The notes beneath the pieces were generated by a model. The model did no database searches, was not told where the DNA came from, and worked only from the letters and a program-made list of their open reading frames with translations. A stretch of 64,000 bases of DNA. Origin: Gallionella sp. (GTDB lineage: Bacteria > Pseudomonadota > Gammaproteobacteria > Burkholderiales > Gallionellaceae). The translations under genes were made by a program, and so were the position numbers. Below, piece by piece: positions 31,795 to 44,849 of this stretch (position 1 is the first letter of the stretch; every line of letters begins with the position of its first letter). The DNA lies in NCBI GenBank assembly GCA_030682375.1, contig JAUXOL010000011.1, positions 62,001-126,000 on the forward strand, read 5' to 3'.

Positions 31795-33077
31795 TATTTC
31801 CAGGCCGCGAAGACTCTGTCGGCGGCGGCGATGGTCGCCGCGATGTCCGCGTCAGTATGGGCAGCGGACACGAAACCGGCCTCGAACGCCGACGGCGCGA
31901 GATACACGCCTTCCTCCAGCATCGCGTGGAAGAAGCGGTTGAACGCCGCCTTGTCGCTGGCCATCACCTCGGCATAGCTGGTCGGCGCTTTTTCGCTGAA
32001 ATACAGACCGAACATGCTACCGATGGACTGGGCGCTGAACGGGATGCCGTGCTTCTTCGCACTGGCCGCGATGCCTTCGGTCATATCTTTGGCGATCTTC
32101 GTCAGACGCTCGTAGAAACCGGGGGCCTGCACCAGCTTCAACGTGGCCAGACCCGCCGCGACCGCGACCGGATTGCCGGACAGCGTACCGGCTTGATACA
32201 CCGCACCCAGCGGAGCCAGGCATTGCATGATGTCGCGGCGACCGCCGAACGCGGCAGCGGGCAGACCGCCGCCCATCACCTTGCCCAGCGTGATCAGGTC
32301 AGGCTTGATGCCGTAGTAACCATGCGCACCTTGCAGGCCAACGCGGAAGCCGGACATCACCTCGTCCAGGATCAGCACCGCGCCGTGCTTGGTGCACAGG
32401 TTGCGCATCGCGTCGAGGAACTCGCGCTTAGGCAGGATCAGGTTCATGTTGCCGGCGACCGGCTCGACGATCACCGCGGCGATCTCGTCGCCGTACTCGG
32501 CGAAGGCTTTTTCCAGACCGGCGGCATCGTTGTAGTCCAGCACCGTGGTCAGCGCGGCGATCTCGGCGGGCACGCCGGAGGAGCTCGGCTGGCCGAAGGT
32601 CAGCGCGCCGGAACCGGCCTTGACCAGCAGACCGTCGGAATGGCCGTGGTAGCAGCCCTCGAACTTGACGATGCGGCTGCGGCCGGTAAAACCGCGCGCC
32701 AGACGGATCGCGGTCATCGTCGCCTCGGTGCCGGAGCTGACCAGTCTCACCATTTCCAGCGACGGCAGGATCTTGCACAGCAGTTCGGCGATCTCCAGCT
32801 CGCTCGCCGTCGGCGCGCCGAAACCCAGACCTTCGGCGGCGGCATCCTGCACCGCCTTGACCACCTCGGGATGGCAGTGGCCTACGATCATCGGGCCCCA
32901 GGAATTCACGTAGTCGATGTACTGCTTGTCGTCCGCGTCCCACACGTAAGCGCCCTTGCCGCGCTTGAAGAACAGCGGCGTGCCGCCGACCGACTTGAAC
33001 GCGCGCACCGGCGAATTCACACCGCCGGGGATGATCTTCTGGGATTCGTCGAATAGCTGCTGGTTGTGCGAAGTCAT
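31794..33077 (-). CDS. hemL: glutamate-1-semialdehyde 2,1-aminomutase
   Basis: 427 aa PLP enzyme of the C5 route to 5-aminolevulinate. The PLP lysine is in [30 protein letters not shown] carries the Asp that contacts the pyridine nitrogen; [16 protein letters not shown] binds phosphate. Its presence with hemB and hemE shows that tetrapyrroles are made from glutamyl-tRNA. It lies 11 nt after thiE. Confidence 0.97.
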   Translation of the reverse strand: MTSHNQQLFDESQKIIPGGVNSPVRAFKSVGGTPLFFKRGKGAYVWDADDKQYIDYVNSWGPMIVGHCHPEVVKAVQDAAAEGLGFGAPTASELEIAELLCKILPSLEMVRLVSSGTEATMTAIRLARGFTGRSRIVKFEGCYHGHSDGLLVKAGSGALTFGQPSSSGVPAEIAALTTVLDYNDAAGLEKAFAEYGDEIAAVIVEPVAGNMNLILPKREFLDAMRNLCTKHGAVLILDEVMSGFRVGLQGAHGYYGIKPDLITLGKVMGGGLPAAAFGGRRDIMQCLAPLGAVYQAGTLSGNPVAVAAGLATLKLVQAPGFYERLTKIAKDMTEGIAASAKKHGIPFSAQSIGSMFGLYFSEKAPTSYAEVMASDKAAFNRFFHAMLEEGVYLAPSAFEAGFVSAAHTDADIAATIAAADRVFAAWK

Positions 33078-33088
33078 GTTGCGTCTTT

Positions 33089-33718
33089 CTAACTGTTGTT
33101 TCGGGAATATTTCAAATCTGCGAACTGCCTGGCCGCGTCCTGAATGTCCGGTGCGGCAAACACCGCCGAGATCACCGCCAGCGCATCCGCGCCGGCCTCC
33201 AGCAACTGCGCACCGTTCTGCGCGGTGATGCCACCTATCGCGACGATGGGCACATTCAACTCGTGCCGCGCCTGCCGCAATAATTCAAGAGACGCCGCCA
33301 CCGCACCGGGCTTGACGCCGGAAGGGAAGAACGCGCCGAACGCCACGTAATCCGCGCCCTGCTTCACCGCCTCCTGCGCCAGCGAGAGACGATTATAGCA
33401 AGACACGCCGACGATCCCGGCATCCCCCAACAGCGCGCGTGCCTCGGCCACTGAACCGTCCTCGCCGCCCAGATGCACGCCGTTCGCCTCCACATGCCGC
33501 GCCAGCACCGCGTCGTCATTGACGATCAGCGGCACGCTGAACTCGCGCGTCAGTCGGCGCAACGCGCCCGCCTGCTCGGCGCGCAACGACGCATCGGCGA
33601 TCTTGTTGCGGTATTGCAGCACACCGGCGCCACCCAACAAAGCGAGCCGCACCTTGTACAGCAACGCCGCCGTATCGATCTCATCCGGCGTGATCGCGTA
33701 CAGACCCTTGATTTTAAT
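33089..33718 (-). CDS. thiE: thiamine phosphate synthase, probable ATT start
   Basis: 209 aa if started at ATT 33718. Joins the pyrimidine and thiazole moieties of thiamine. Motifs: [10 protein letters not shown] (N-terminal strand), QYRNK (diphosphate binding), [31 protein letters not shown] and AIGGIT. No ATG, GTG or TTG lies near the family's normal N-terminus. The ATT has CGGAG about 7 nt upstream and overlaps the thiD stop (ATTAA). The next alternative is GTG 33805, which adds 29 residues encoded inside thiD without family likeness. Confidence 0.88.
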   Translation of the reverse strand: MKIKGLYAITPDEIDTAALLYKVRLALLGGAGVLQYRNKIADASLRAEQAGALRRLTREFSVPLIVNDDAVLARHVEANGVHLGGEDGSVAEARALLGDAGIVGVSCYNRLSLAQEAVKQGADYVAFGAFFPSGVKPGAVAASLELLRQARHELNVPIVAIGGITAQNGAQLLEAGADALAVISAVFAAPDIQDAARQFADLKYSRNNS

Positions 33719-34544
33719 TTGGGCGCTCCGGCATATCTTCTTCGCCGCGCGCCCAGAACAGGCGGTCGGGAATATGCTGACCCATGCCCGGACGGAAGCC
33801 CGCACTCAGGGCTTGCCAGGTGTATTCCTGCGCTTCCTTGACCGCCTCCGGCACATCCACGTCCTGCGCCAGCAAAGACGCGATCGCCGACGCCAGCGTA
33901 CAGCCGGAACCGTGGTAAATGCCCGGCAGGCGCGCCCAGCTGTCGCTGCGCACGATGCCGTGTTCGTTGTACAGCGTGTTGACGACCTTGTGGGTCTGCT
34001 CGTGTGTACCGGTGATCAGCACATACTCGCAGCCCATACGCAGCAGGCGTTTCGCGCATTCGTCCAGACTCGGATCGTCGTCTTCGTCGTCGTTCATCAC
34101 CAGCCGACGTGCCTCAATGCTGTTCGGTGTGATGATGGTTGTCTGCGGAATCAGCAGTTCGCGCATTGCGTCCAGCATATCCTCGTCGGCCAGCTCGTCG
34201 CCGCGCCCCGATGCCAGCACCGGGTCCAGCACCAAAGGGATATCGGGATAATCCGCCAGCACCTCGGCAATCGCCGCGATGTTCTCGACGCTGCCGAGAA
34301 GGCCGATCTTGAACGCCGCGACCGGCACATCCTCCAGCATCGCGCGCGCCTGATCCACCACCCATTCCGCATCGATAGCCAAGATGTCGTCCACGCCGCT
34401 GGTGTCCTGCACCGTGATCGCGGTGACCACCGACAGCGGATGGCAGCCCATGCTGGAGATGGTCAGCAGGTCGGCCTGCAGGCCCGCGCCGCCGCTCGGG
34501 TCGGTCGCGGCAAAGCTCATTACTAAGGGAAAGGATTCGGACAT
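33714..34544 (-). CDS. thiD: hydroxymethylpyrimidine / phosphomethylpyrimidine kinase
   Basis: 276 aa. Phosphorylates HMP twice for thiamine synthesis. Motifs: FAATDPSGGAGLQADLLTI at the N-terminus, VVTAITVQDT, VLDPVLASGRGDELAD, and the C-terminal GSGCTLASAIASLLA anion hole with the catalytic Cys. Its 3' end overlaps the start of thiE. An acidic insert (NDDEDDDPSLDE) at about residues 150-162 is unusual but in frame. Confidence 0.95.
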   Translation of the reverse strand: MSESFPLVMSFAATDPSGGAGLQADLLTISSMGCHPLSVVTAITVQDTSGVDDILAIDAEWVVDQARAMLEDVPVAAFKIGLLGSVENIAAIAEVLADYPDIPLVLDPVLASGRGDELADEDMLDAMRELLIPQTTIITPNSIEARRLVMNDDEDDDPSLDECAKRLLRMGCEYVLITGTHEQTHKVVNTLYNEHGIVRSDSWARLPGIYHGSGCTLASAIASLLAQDVDVPEAVKEAQEYTWQALSAGFRPGMGQHIPDRLFWARGEEDMPERPN

Positions 34545-34619
34545 TTTTGTGACAGTAATGATGCGCTTGGGCGAGCATTTTACCCTATATAAGCGGTGCG
34601 TCTTGCTTCAAAGCCTTGC

Positions 34620-34645
34620 GGCGGATTGCGCTGCGCTTATCCGCC
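34620..34645. repeat. palindromic intergenic repeat
   Basis: GGCGGAT and ATCCGCC (34620-34626, 34639-34645) around a GC-rich loop TGCGCTGCGCTT. It is in the 117-bp gap between thiD and rsmA and resembles a REP-like element common in proteobacterial genomes. Confidence 0.6.
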
Positions 34646-34661
34646 CTGCGCCCGACCCGCC

Positions 34662-35450
34662 TTACACTCGATCGTTCAGGTAATTCGCCACCCGGATGAA
34701 ATCTTCCACCGCCAGGTTCTCGGCGCGCAACTGCGAATCGATACCGAGTTCGGCGAAAGCCGCTTCGTCCAGATGATCGCGCAACGTGTTGCGCAGCGTC
34801 TTGCGGCGCTGGCCGAAAGCGGCGCTAACGATCTGGGCGTACAGCCTCTCGTTCTTCACGGCGATTTCGGCGATTGGCAGCGGGATCATGCGCACAATCG
34901 CGGAATCGACCTTGGGCGCGGGGCGGAAGGATTCCGGCGGCACGTCCAGCAGCTTCTCCATGTAGAAGCGGTATTGCAGCATCACCGACAGCCGACCGTA
35001 GGCCGGCGTCGAATGTTCGGCGACCATGCGCTCGACCACTTCGTTCTGCAGCATGAAGTGCATGTCCGTCACGCGCTCGGTGTAAGCGGCGAAGTGGAAC
35101 AGCAGCGGCGACGAGATGTTGTACGGCAGGTTGCCGACGATGCGCAGCGGCGCGGGCAGGGTCGCGAAATCGAACGCCAGCGCATCCCCGGCATGGATGG
35201 TCAGTTTTCTGCTGGCGGCCTCCTGCGGATAGTCGTTTTCCAGCCGCGCGATGATGTCGCGGTCGATCTCCACGACATGCAAGTGATTCAGCCGTTTCAG
35301 CAGCGGCCGCGTCAGCGCGCCGAGGCCGGGACCGATCTCCACCATATTGTCGTCCGGCTCGGGACGGATCGCGCTGACGATGTCGGCGATGATTTGCTGG
35401 TCGACCAAGAAATTCTGACCGAACTTTTTTTTGGCTTTATGTGAACTCAT
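34662..35450 (-). CDS. rsmA: 16S rRNA dimethyladenosine transferase (KsgA/RsmA)
   Basis: 262 aa from ATG 35450, which overlaps the pdxA stop by 4 nt. Dimethylates two adjacent adenines near the 3' end of 16S rRNA. Motifs: [11 protein letters not shown] at the N-terminus, SAM motif [10 protein letters not shown], and catalytic motif [11 protein letters not shown]. The C-terminal helical domain ([12 protein letters not shown]) is complete. Conserved context lptD-surA-pdxA-rsmA. Confidence 0.96.
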   Translation of the reverse strand: MSSHKAKKKFGQNFLVDQQIIADIVSAIRPEPDDNMVEIGPGLGALTRPLLKRLNHLHVVEIDRDIIARLENDYPQEAASRKLTIHAGDALAFDFATLPAPLRIVGNLPYNISSPLLFHFAAYTERVTDMHFMLQNEVVERMVAEHSTPAYGRLSVMLQYRFYMEKLLDVPPESFRPAPKVDSAIVRMIPLPIAEIAVKNERLYAQIVSAAFGQRRKTLRNTLRDHLDEAAFAELGIDSQLRAENLAVEDFIRVANYLNDRV

Positions 35451-36529
35451 TCGGGGTATCCGGACCTTTCGCATTTCGCCATCTCCGCGGCCAGCCGGAT
35501 CGCTTCCAGCAGGCTGCCGACATTAGCCTTGCCGGTCCCCGCCAGATCCAGCGCGGTACCATGATCGACCGAGGTGCGGATGATGGGCAGACCGAGCGTG
35601 ACGTTGACCCCCTGACCGAAACTGGCATGCTTCAGCACCGGCAAGCCCTGATCGTGATACATCGTCAGCACGCAATCGCATTGCGCCAGCTTGTGCGGCG
35701 TAAACAGCGTGTCCGCAGGCAACGGGACGCTGACATCGAAACCCTCGGCGCGCAGGCGGTCGAGCACCGGGATCATCACCTCGATTTCCTCACGCCCCAG
35801 ATAGCCGCCCTCGCCCGCATGGGGATTCAGCCCGGCCACCAGGATGCGCGGATGCGCGATGCCGAAGCGGCGCTGCAGGTCGCGCCGGATGATGCGCAGC
35901 ACCTCTTCCAGCAGCGGCGCGGTGATCGCGTCCGGCACTTCGCGCAACGCGAGATGCGTGGTCGCCAGCGCGACCCGCATGCCGCCGCCGACCAGCATCA
36001 TCACCACCAATGGCGTGCCGGTCTGCTCGGCGAGATATTCGGTGTGACCGGTGAACGGGATGCCGGCATCGTTGATGATGCCCTTGTGTACCGGCGCGGT
36101 GACCATGCCGGAGAATTCCCCGGATTGGCAGCCTTGCAGCGCACGGCGCAATGTTTCCAGCACATAGCCGCCGTTCGCCGCATCGAGCACGCCGACATGG
36201 CAATGTGCGGCGAGCGGGACGTGAATTACCGAAAGAGAAGGGGGCCCCCGCAAGGGGGAGGCCGACGGGTGCCCAACGGCTTCGCCGTTACCCGTTCGCA
36301 CAAGGGATAAGGGGGAAGGGAAAACGGCTCCCTGTCCGGCCACATAGTCCTGAACTCGTATCGATACACCGAGCTGTGCGGCGCGCTGTTGCAGCAGCTG
36401 CCTGTCTGCGACAACGACAAACGGAAAATCGGGCGGCTCTATCGCAAGGCGCACGCACAGGTCGGGACCGATGCCCGCGGGTTCGCCGGCGGTGATCGCC
36501 AGCGGCGCGGAAAGGAAGGCGTTGCTCAC
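35447..36529 (-). CDS. pdxA: 4-hydroxythreonine-4-phosphate dehydrogenase, with internal insertion
   Basis: 360 aa, about 30 longer than usual. Oxidises 4-phosphohydroxy-L-threonine in pyridoxal phosphate synthesis. Family motifs: [41 protein letters not shown] (metal His and substrate binding), [13 protein letters not shown], and [11 protein letters not shown]. The extra residues (about 70-100: [18 protein letters not shown] and [10 protein letters not shown]) precede the conserved strand [11 protein letters not shown] and are encoded by a palindromic element. The loop lies before a surface strand, so the enzyme may still work. Starts 3 nt after surA. Confidence 0.93.
   Translation of the reverse strand: MSNAFLSAPLAITAGEPAGIGPDLCVRLAIEPPDFPFVVVADRQLLQQRAAQLGVSIRVQDYVAGQGAVFPSPLSLVRTGNGEAVGHPSASPLRGPPSLSVIHVPLAAHCHVGVLDAANGGYVLETLRRALQGCQSGEFSGMVTAPVHKGIINDAGIPFTGHTEYLAEQTGTPLVVMMLVGGGMRVALATTHLALREVPDAITAPLLEEVLRIIRRDLQRRFGIAHPRILVAGLNPHAGEGGYLGREEIEVMIPVLDRLRAEGFDVSVPLPADTLFTPHKLAQCDCVLTMYHDQGLPVLKHASFGQGVNVTLGLPIIRTSVDHGTALDLAGTGKANVGSLLEAIRLAAEMAKCERSGYPE
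36241..36300. repeat. palindromic element inserted in frame in pdxA
   Basis: Two adjacent hairpins: CCCCC-GCAA-GGGGG (36245-36258) and ACGGGT..AACGGC-TTC-GCCGTT.ACCCGT (36265-36295). They encode the residues that are extra compared with other PdxA proteins. The composition, with C/G-runs flanked by AGGG-rich DNA up to about 36325, looks like an intergenic repeat that landed inside a gene without breaking the frame. Confidence 0.75.
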
Positions 36530-36532
36530 CGG

Positions 36533-37903
36533 CTAATTTTGCTCTTCGAGGCGGTATTCGATGAAGGCGCGGTCGCGCAACTGGCGCAGCCAGTCCTGAT
36601 AAAGCTCTTCGGACTTGAAGCTGCCGATCGCCTGACGCGCCTGCTGGCGCTGTTGCTGCTCGCTGATGTCGGTATTGCGCCGCTCGATCACCTGGATCAG
36701 ATGCCAGCCGAACTGCGTCTGCACCGCCCCTATCATGCCGGGCTGCAACTTGTTCATCGCCTCCTCGAAGTCGGTCACGGTCTGCCCCGGCGACAACCAG
36801 TCCAGATCGCCGCCCTGCTGGGCGCTGCCATCCTGCGAGAAGCGCTTGGCCTGTTCGGCGAAATCGGCACCCGCCTCGATGCGCGCCTTGACCTCCATAA
36901 TGCGTTTCTTCGCCTCGGCTTCCGAAACAATCTCGCTGGTCTTGATCAGGATGTGCCGCGCATGGGTCTGCGTGATGACCACCGGCGCGCTGCCGCTGCG
37001 GCGATCGATCAACTTGAGGATGTGGAAACCGCTAGGACTGCGCAGCACCGCCGACGTCTGGCCGGGTTGCAATTCCTGCAATGCATTCAGGAACAACGGC
37101 GGAATGCGATCGGACGGACGCCAGCCTAAGTCGCCCCCCTTGAGCGCATCCTTGGCATCGGACGAGCCTGCCGCGACCTGCGCGAAATCCGCGCCGCCAT
37201 TCAACTGCGCCAACGCCTGCTCCGCCTTGTCGCGCGCCGCCTGTATTTTTTCGGCGCTGGCCTGCTCCGGCACGACCACCAGGATATGCGCCAGATGCAG
37301 CTCCTGCTCGGCGCCGCCCATTTTCGACTTGTTGGCCAGATAGCTGTCGACCTCGCTGTCGCCGATCACCAGTTTGCTCTCGACCTCGCGCTCGCGCAAC
37401 CGCGTGGAAATGATCTCGCTGCGGACCTCCTCGCGAAATTTATTGTAGTCCACGCCCTCTTCTTCGAGCTTGACACGAAACTCGCCCAGCGACGGGAATC
37501 CGTTCTGCTGCGCGATGCGCGCGATCGCCAGGTCAAGCTGGGGATCGTCCACCCGTACGCCGCTTTCCTTGGCGAACTGCGCCTGCAACATATCGCCTAT
37601 CATGCGCTCGAGTATCTGCTTTTCCAGCACCTCCTGCGCCGGCAGAGGCGTGCCCTGTTTCTGCAACTGACGAATCACCACCGCCAACCGGTCGCCCAGC
37701 TCGCGGCGTGTGATCACATCGTCGTTGACCACGGCGACCACGGAATCGATCACCGCCACCTGTTTCTGCGGATCGAGCGCCGCAGGGATGACCGTCGCCG
37801 GCTTGGCGGCTGGCGCCGGTTCCGCGGCCGGCACGGGTTCGGCAGCATGAGCCGCTGGCAATACCAGCAACGCGCCGCACATCATCAGGGATCTCATTCG
37901 CAT
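36533..37903 (-). CDS. surA: periplasmic chaperone and peptidyl-prolyl isomerase SurA
   Basis: 456 aa from ATG 37903, with GGAAAG 8 nt upstream. Escorts outer-membrane proteins through the periplasm. A signal peptide (MMCGALLVLPAAHA-A) is followed by a Pro/Ala-rich linker, the N-terminal SurA domain (IDSVVAVVNDDVITRRELGDRL), and two parvulin domains (ending in GWRPSDRIPPLFLNAL and WLSPGQTVTDFEEAMNKL). Located between lptD, one of its clients, and pdxA, as in enterobacteria. Confidence 0.96.
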   Translation of the reverse strand: MRMRSLMMCGALLVLPAAHAAEPVPAAEPAPAAKPATVIPAALDPQKQVAVIDSVVAVVNDDVITRRELGDRLAVVIRQLQKQGTPLPAQEVLEKQILERMIGDMLQAQFAKESGVRVDDPQLDLAIARIAQQNGFPSLGEFRVKLEEEGVDYNKFREEVRSEIISTRLREREVESKLVIGDSEVDSYLANKSKMGGAEQELHLAHILVVVPEQASAEKIQAARDKAEQALAQLNGGADFAQVAAGSSDAKDALKGGDLGWRPSDRIPPLFLNALQELQPGQTSAVLRSPSGFHILKLIDRRSGSAPVVITQTHARHILIKTSEIVSEAEAKKRIMEVKARIEAGADFAEQAKRFSQDGSAQQGGDLDWLSPGQTVTDFEEAMNKLQPGMIGAVQTQFGWHLIQVIERRNTDISEQQQRQQARQAIGSFKSEELYQDWLRQLRDRAFIEYRLEEQN

Positions 37904-37919
37904 CTTGTTCTTTCCGTAA

Positions 37920-40136
37920 TCACTGCAAAGGCTGCCGCGCATCGTCGGCAGGTTTCTCGTTCAGCTTGGCATAACCGGGCACGCTCTGTTTGAGCAGGGT
38001 CAAAGGATCGGAGCCGACCTTGACGAAATCGTTCAATTCCAGCTGCAGGAAGAAACCGGTGTTGGTCTGCTGTGCGCCGATGGCAAAGCGCTGTGCCACC
38101 ATGCGCAGCGTCCAGCAGCTTTGATTATACTCAAGCCCGGCTATCGCCTCCAGAATGCGGGCATCCTGCAGCGAATAGTTCCAGCGCCCCACCGCATGCC
38201 AGCGGCTGGACAGCGGCCACTGCCCGGAGACATCGACCTGGCGCAGGGTGTTGCGCATGAAACGGTAGCCGAGGTTGAGCACCTTGCCCGCTTCGGGACG
38301 GTAACGTGCCGCTACGTTGTAGCGCTGCGTATGCGATTGGTTGGGATCGATCTGGAATTCGCTGTCCAGCGACCACGCATCGGTCACGAGCCCGCTGGCC
38401 GCCAGCAGAATATCGGAACGATTGGTACTGACGGTTGCAGGAACGAGATTGACCTGCGGTGCGCTGAAGCTGAAGCGCTCGCCCACGGTCACTTTCAGGC
38501 GCTCCTTGCCGTTTGCCTGCTCCAGCAGGCGCGAGGTCATCGCCAGCGTGACGTGATTGGCATCGCCGATGCGGTCGCTACCGAAGAAGCGGTTCTCGGT
38601 GAACATCTGGGTGAAGCTGAAATCGGCCTGCGCCGAATCGAAGTTCGGCAAATTGGCCTGATTCTTGTACGGCACGTATACATAAAACACGCGCGGCTCG
38701 AGCGTTTGCAGGTAATTGCCTCCGCCCAGCCCCCAGTCTCTCTCCATCGACACTCCGCTGTCCACGCTCAGTATCGGCAATATGCGCGTGCTGTCCGGCA
38801 AGCCTGCCGGATTGTTCATGCCCATCGCGTAATGCGTGCCGTGGATCGCCACCTTGGGCGTGACATAGAAGGCCGGCGCATTGACGAGCGGATAACTCAC
38901 GCTGGGATTCAGCACCAGACGTTTGCCGTTCAGTGCCGTCGGATGGACGAAGTCCACATACTCGCCGGCAAAGGCCATCGAGGCCGAAGAATAGTCCTGC
39001 TGCGCAGTGACGGTCAGCTGCGGCAAACGCTTGTACGGAACCACGATAGGGGCGGCCAGATCCTGCAAGGTCTGGTAGCGCTGCACGCGCAGCGCGGCAT
39101 TCCACCATGCGGCAGAATAGTTCAACATCCCTTCCTGCACCAGATTCGCCTGCGAGGTGGCACCCACAGAATCGGCCAGGTCGCGATAGTAGTTGTCGTC
39201 GGACACGCTGTTCAGATTGAGATAGCCGCTCAGCCCATCGACGATCGCCTGCTGATGCAGCACCCCGAGACGAGTGCGGCTGCGGCCCGCCACCCTGTCG
39301 TTCGGCAGGACGTCCAGATGCAACTCGCCGGCATAACCCGACTCCAGATAACGGAACTCATTGTTGAGCTGCAGCCCGCGCTTGACCATCACCCGAGGCG
39401 CGATGGTCGCGTCGCGGTTAGTCGCGATGTTCCAGTAATACGGCAGCGTCAACTCGCTGCCGCCCTTGGTGGTGCCGCCGAACACCGGCGCGAGAAAGCC
39501 GGACTTGCGCTTGTCGTCGAGCGGAAAATCCATCCACGGCGAATACAGGATGGGCAAGCCCATGAACTCGACCCAAGCTTGATGCGCCGTACCGATCTGG
39601 CGGTCGCGATCGATCTCCAGCCCGCCCATCTTCAGCAGCCAGTCTTCGTTGTCGGCGGGACAAGTGGTATAGGTCGCGTTGTCCAACGTGTAATGCTTCT
39701 TGTCGTGGAAATGCATCGCATCGGCCGATCCGCGCGCATCGTTCTCAGCCAAGTAGAACTCCGGCTTTTCCATCAAGCCGACACTGGTATCAAGATTGAG
39801 CCTCAGGTGCGGGCCGCTCATCGTGTTGCCGTCCTGCTCGACCACCACCGAACCCTGCGCATCGAGCTCGCGCGTGTCTTGGAAATACAACAGACGGTCG
39901 GCGCGGATGGACTGGCCGCGCTTGCGCAACACCGCATTGCCGGTCGCCTCGATCTGGTTGTCCTTCCTGCCTTCCAGCCGGTCCGCCTCGACGAACGCCG
40001 GCGTCTCCTGACCGGACTCCGCCATCGCCATGAAGCTCTTGTCCATGCGCAATGCCAGCAGCTCGACGTTCGCGGCCGCATCGTGCGCGAACGCGCACAG
40101 CAGGGAAAAGACGACGGGTTTGAGACGGAACCGCAT
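37920..40136 (-). CDS. lptD: LPS-assembly outer-membrane protein LptD
   Basis: 738 aa from ATG 40136. Inserts lipopolysaccharide in the outer leaflet with LptE. A signal peptide (VVFSLLCAFAHDAAA) is followed by a jellyroll OstA-like domain (VEADRLEGRKDNQIEATGNAVLRKRGQSI) and a large beta-barrel with GLPILYSPWMDFPLDDKRKSGFL. Cysteines at TTYTTCPADN and near the C-terminus (YNQSCWTLRM) could form the structural disulfide. Divergent from amgK across 60 bp. Confidence 0.95.
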   Translation of the reverse strand: MRFRLKPVVFSLLCAFAHDAAANVELLALRMDKSFMAMAESGQETPAFVEADRLEGRKDNQIEATGNAVLRKRGQSIRADRLLYFQDTRELDAQGSVVVEQDGNTMSGPHLRLNLDTSVGLMEKPEFYLAENDARGSADAMHFHDKKHYTLDNATYTTCPADNEDWLLKMGGLEIDRDRQIGTAHQAWVEFMGLPILYSPWMDFPLDDKRKSGFLAPVFGGTTKGGSELTLPYYWNIATNRDATIAPRVMVKRGLQLNNEFRYLESGYAGELHLDVLPNDRVAGRSRTRLGVLHQQAIVDGLSGYLNLNSVSDDNYYRDLADSVGATSQANLVQEGMLNYSAAWWNAALRVQRYQTLQDLAAPIVVPYKRLPQLTVTAQQDYSSASMAFAGEYVDFVHPTALNGKRLVLNPSVSYPLVNAPAFYVTPKVAIHGTHYAMGMNNPAGLPDSTRILPILSVDSGVSMERDWGLGGGNYLQTLEPRVFYVYVPYKNQANLPNFDSAQADFSFTQMFTENRFFGSDRIGDANHVTLAMTSRLLEQANGKERLKVTVGERFSFSAPQVNLVPATVSTNRSDILLAASGLVTDAWSLDSEFQIDPNQSHTQRYNVAARYRPEAGKVLNLGYRFMRNTLRQVDVSGQWPLSSRWHAVGRWNYSLQDARILEAIAGLEYNQSCWTLRMVAQRFAIGAQQTNTGFFLQLELNDFVKVGSDPLTLLKQSVPGYAKLNEKPADDARQPLQ

Positions 40137-40196
40137 AACGATAGCCAAATGGTAAACTGGCGCGAGTTTACCTTAAGACCATCCGAAAATCCCGTT

Positions 40197-41905
<1,709 letters not shown>

Positions 41906-41917
41906 GTCATCAACACC

Positions 41918-42190
41918 ATGCCCATCGCGCCAGCCAATCGCTTTGTCCTGAAGTACATCAAGCACATCGAGATGACCGGGGTGCTGATGCGCATCTTCAG
42001 CTTCTCGCTGGTGAGCTGGATGGGACCGGCCAGCCCGTTCATGTTCGTCTGGGTGTTCAACACCATAGACGCGGTGATGCTTTCCTGGTGCGCACTGCTG
42101 AAGAAAGATGCGGCCTACACCATGCTCAACGTCTTCTGGGTGATGGTCGGCATCGTGGGCATACTCCGCGCCGGGGGATGGCTGCACTGA
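41918..42190 (+). CDS. small inner-membrane protein, unknown function
   Basis: 90 aa with two or three hydrophobic segments (about 18-35, 37-58 and 68-84). Rich in Met, Phe and Trp; no catalytic motif. It begins 12 nt after murU and probably belongs to the same transcript, which continues into pepP. I do not recognise the family. Confidence 0.65.
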   Translation: MPIAPANRFVLKYIKHIEMTGVLMRIFSFSLVSWMGPASPFMFVWVFNTIDAVMLSWCALLKKDAAYTMLNVFWVMVGIVGILRAGGWLH

Positions 42191-42230
42191 GCCTCCGCAT
42201 GAAGCGAACGAACCGGTTTATCATTCGACC

Positions 42231-43524
<1,294 letters not shown>

Positions 43525-43532
<8 letters not shown>

Positions 43533-44685
43533 AAAATGTGATATCGCGATCATCGGCGGCGGCCCGGTCGGCGCCGCTCTGGCCCTCGCACTGCGCGACA
43601 GCGGCCTCGATATCCGCGTGCTGGAAGCGCGTCAGGCCGACGCCCCCAGCAGCGACGCGCGCGCGCTGGCGCTGTCCTGCGGCAGCCGATTGCTGCTGGA
43701 CAGGCTCGGCATCTGGAACCAGCTCAACCCGGTGTCTTCGATACGCACCATCCATGTCTCGCAACGCCACAGCTTCGGCCGCGCAGTGCTGCGCGCCGCC
43801 GAACTCGACGTCCCGGAACTCGGTTACGTGCTGCCCTACCCGGTGCTGCAAGACGCGCTGGACGACGCGATGCGCGCCTCCGCCGCGAAGGTGGTCTACG
43901 GCGCTTCCGTCACACAACTGACTGGCGAGGCGGATCATGCCGTGATCGGCTATCGGCACGAAGGCATCGAACGCGAACTGCACACCCGCCTCGCGGTCGT
44001 CGCCGATGGCGGACGCCTGCTGGCGCAACAATTTCCGCCCGAGACACGCGACTACGGCCAGAGCGCGCTGATCGCCCATGTCACCTGCGCCGCGCCCAAG
44101 GCCGACACTGCATTCGAACGCTTCACCTCGCAAGGCCCGATGGCGCTGCTGCCGTTCCAGAACGGCTACGAACTGGTATGGACCGCACCGCACGAACGCG
44201 CGCAGGAAATGCTCGCTTGGAGCGATACACGGTTTCTCGACGAGTTGCACAACCACTTCGGCGACCGCGTCGGCGCATTCACCGGTGCCGGCAAACGCAG
44301 CTGCTTCGCGCTCGGCCTGAAACGCGCACCGCAACAAACGCCGATGCCACACACCGTGCTGCTCGGCAACGCCGCGCAGACGCTGCATCCAGTCGCCGGG
44401 CAAGGCTTCAACATGGGCGTGCGCGATGCGTGGGAACTGGCGCAGGAAATCCTCGATGTCGCGCCCGAACAACTCGGTGCCGGAGCGATGCTAGCCGCCT
44501 ACCGCAGCAGCCGCCGCACCGATCGCGAGGCGGGTATCCGCTTCACCGACGGATTGGTGCGGCTGTTCTCCAATGACCTGCCGCTGCTGGCCCCAGCACG
44601 GGCGGCTTCGCTGTCGCTGCTGGATTGTTTGCCATTCGCGAAGAAGTTTGTGGCGAAGAGGATGATGTTTGGGGCGAACGGATAA
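43525..44685 (+). CDS. ubiH: FAD-dependent ubiquinone-biosynthesis hydroxylase
   Basis: 386 aa. UbiH/UbiF/VisC/COQ6 family monooxygenase that hydroxylates the ubiquinone ring. FAD motifs: CDIAIIGGGPVGAALALAL at the N-terminus and GNAAQTLHPVAGQGFNMGVRDAWELA. The middle region (VVADGGRLLAQ) is the DG motif region. Position after pepP favours UbiH, but which ring carbon it modifies cannot be read from sequence. The operon ends at the terminator 44743-44772. Confidence 0.9.
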
Positions 44686-44694
44686 GGTTAGTAG

Positions 44695-44721
44695 GATGGG
44701 TTGAGCGCAGCGATACCCATC
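44695..44721. repeat. palindromic intergenic repeat
   Basis: GATGGGT and ACCCATC (44695-44701, 44715-44721) around a TGAGCGCAGCGAT loop. A second partial ACCCATC follows at 44726-44732. This resembles a widespread proteobacterial REP-like unit. It sits 10 nt after the ubiH stop. Confidence 0.65.
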
Positions 44722-44742
44722 AGATACCCATCAATCAAAGTC

Positions 44743-44772
44743 AAAACTGTCGGGCTACCCCCCGACGGTTTT
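44743..44772. terminator. terminator-like hairpin, second copy of composite repeat
   Basis: AAAACTGTCGGG pairs with CCCGACGGTTTT around CTACCC, giving A- and T-runs on both sides. It can end both ubiH (plus) and xth (minus) transcripts. The same design is found at 9551-9574. Confidence 0.8.
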
Positions 44773-44794
44773 GCTTTTGATGTTGGTTATTCAT

Positions 44795-44832
44795 GTTTCG
44801 ATACGGCCTTTGGCCTACTCAACACAAACGGA
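44795..44832 (+). repeat. dispersed intergenic repeat, copy 2
   Basis: Matches 9601-9636 with only a few changes (GGCCTTTGGCC for GGCCTTCGGCC, AACAC for AGCAC, AAACGG for GAACGG). It lies 47 nt after its hairpin partner, compared with 49 nt in the first copy, so the two loci share a composite ~90-bp unit in the same orientation. Confidence 0.75.
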
Positions 44833-44849
44833 CTTAATCAGCGCGCCCC

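Noticed and set aside
33719-34660. TPP riboswitch for the thiamine genes
   Set aside because: No THI-box-like sequence was seen upstream of thiD or thiE; the gap upstream of thiD holds a REP-like repeat.
38121-40196. Upstream extension of the amgK frame
   Set aside because: This part is antisense to lptD; the family N-terminus begins at ATG 40197.
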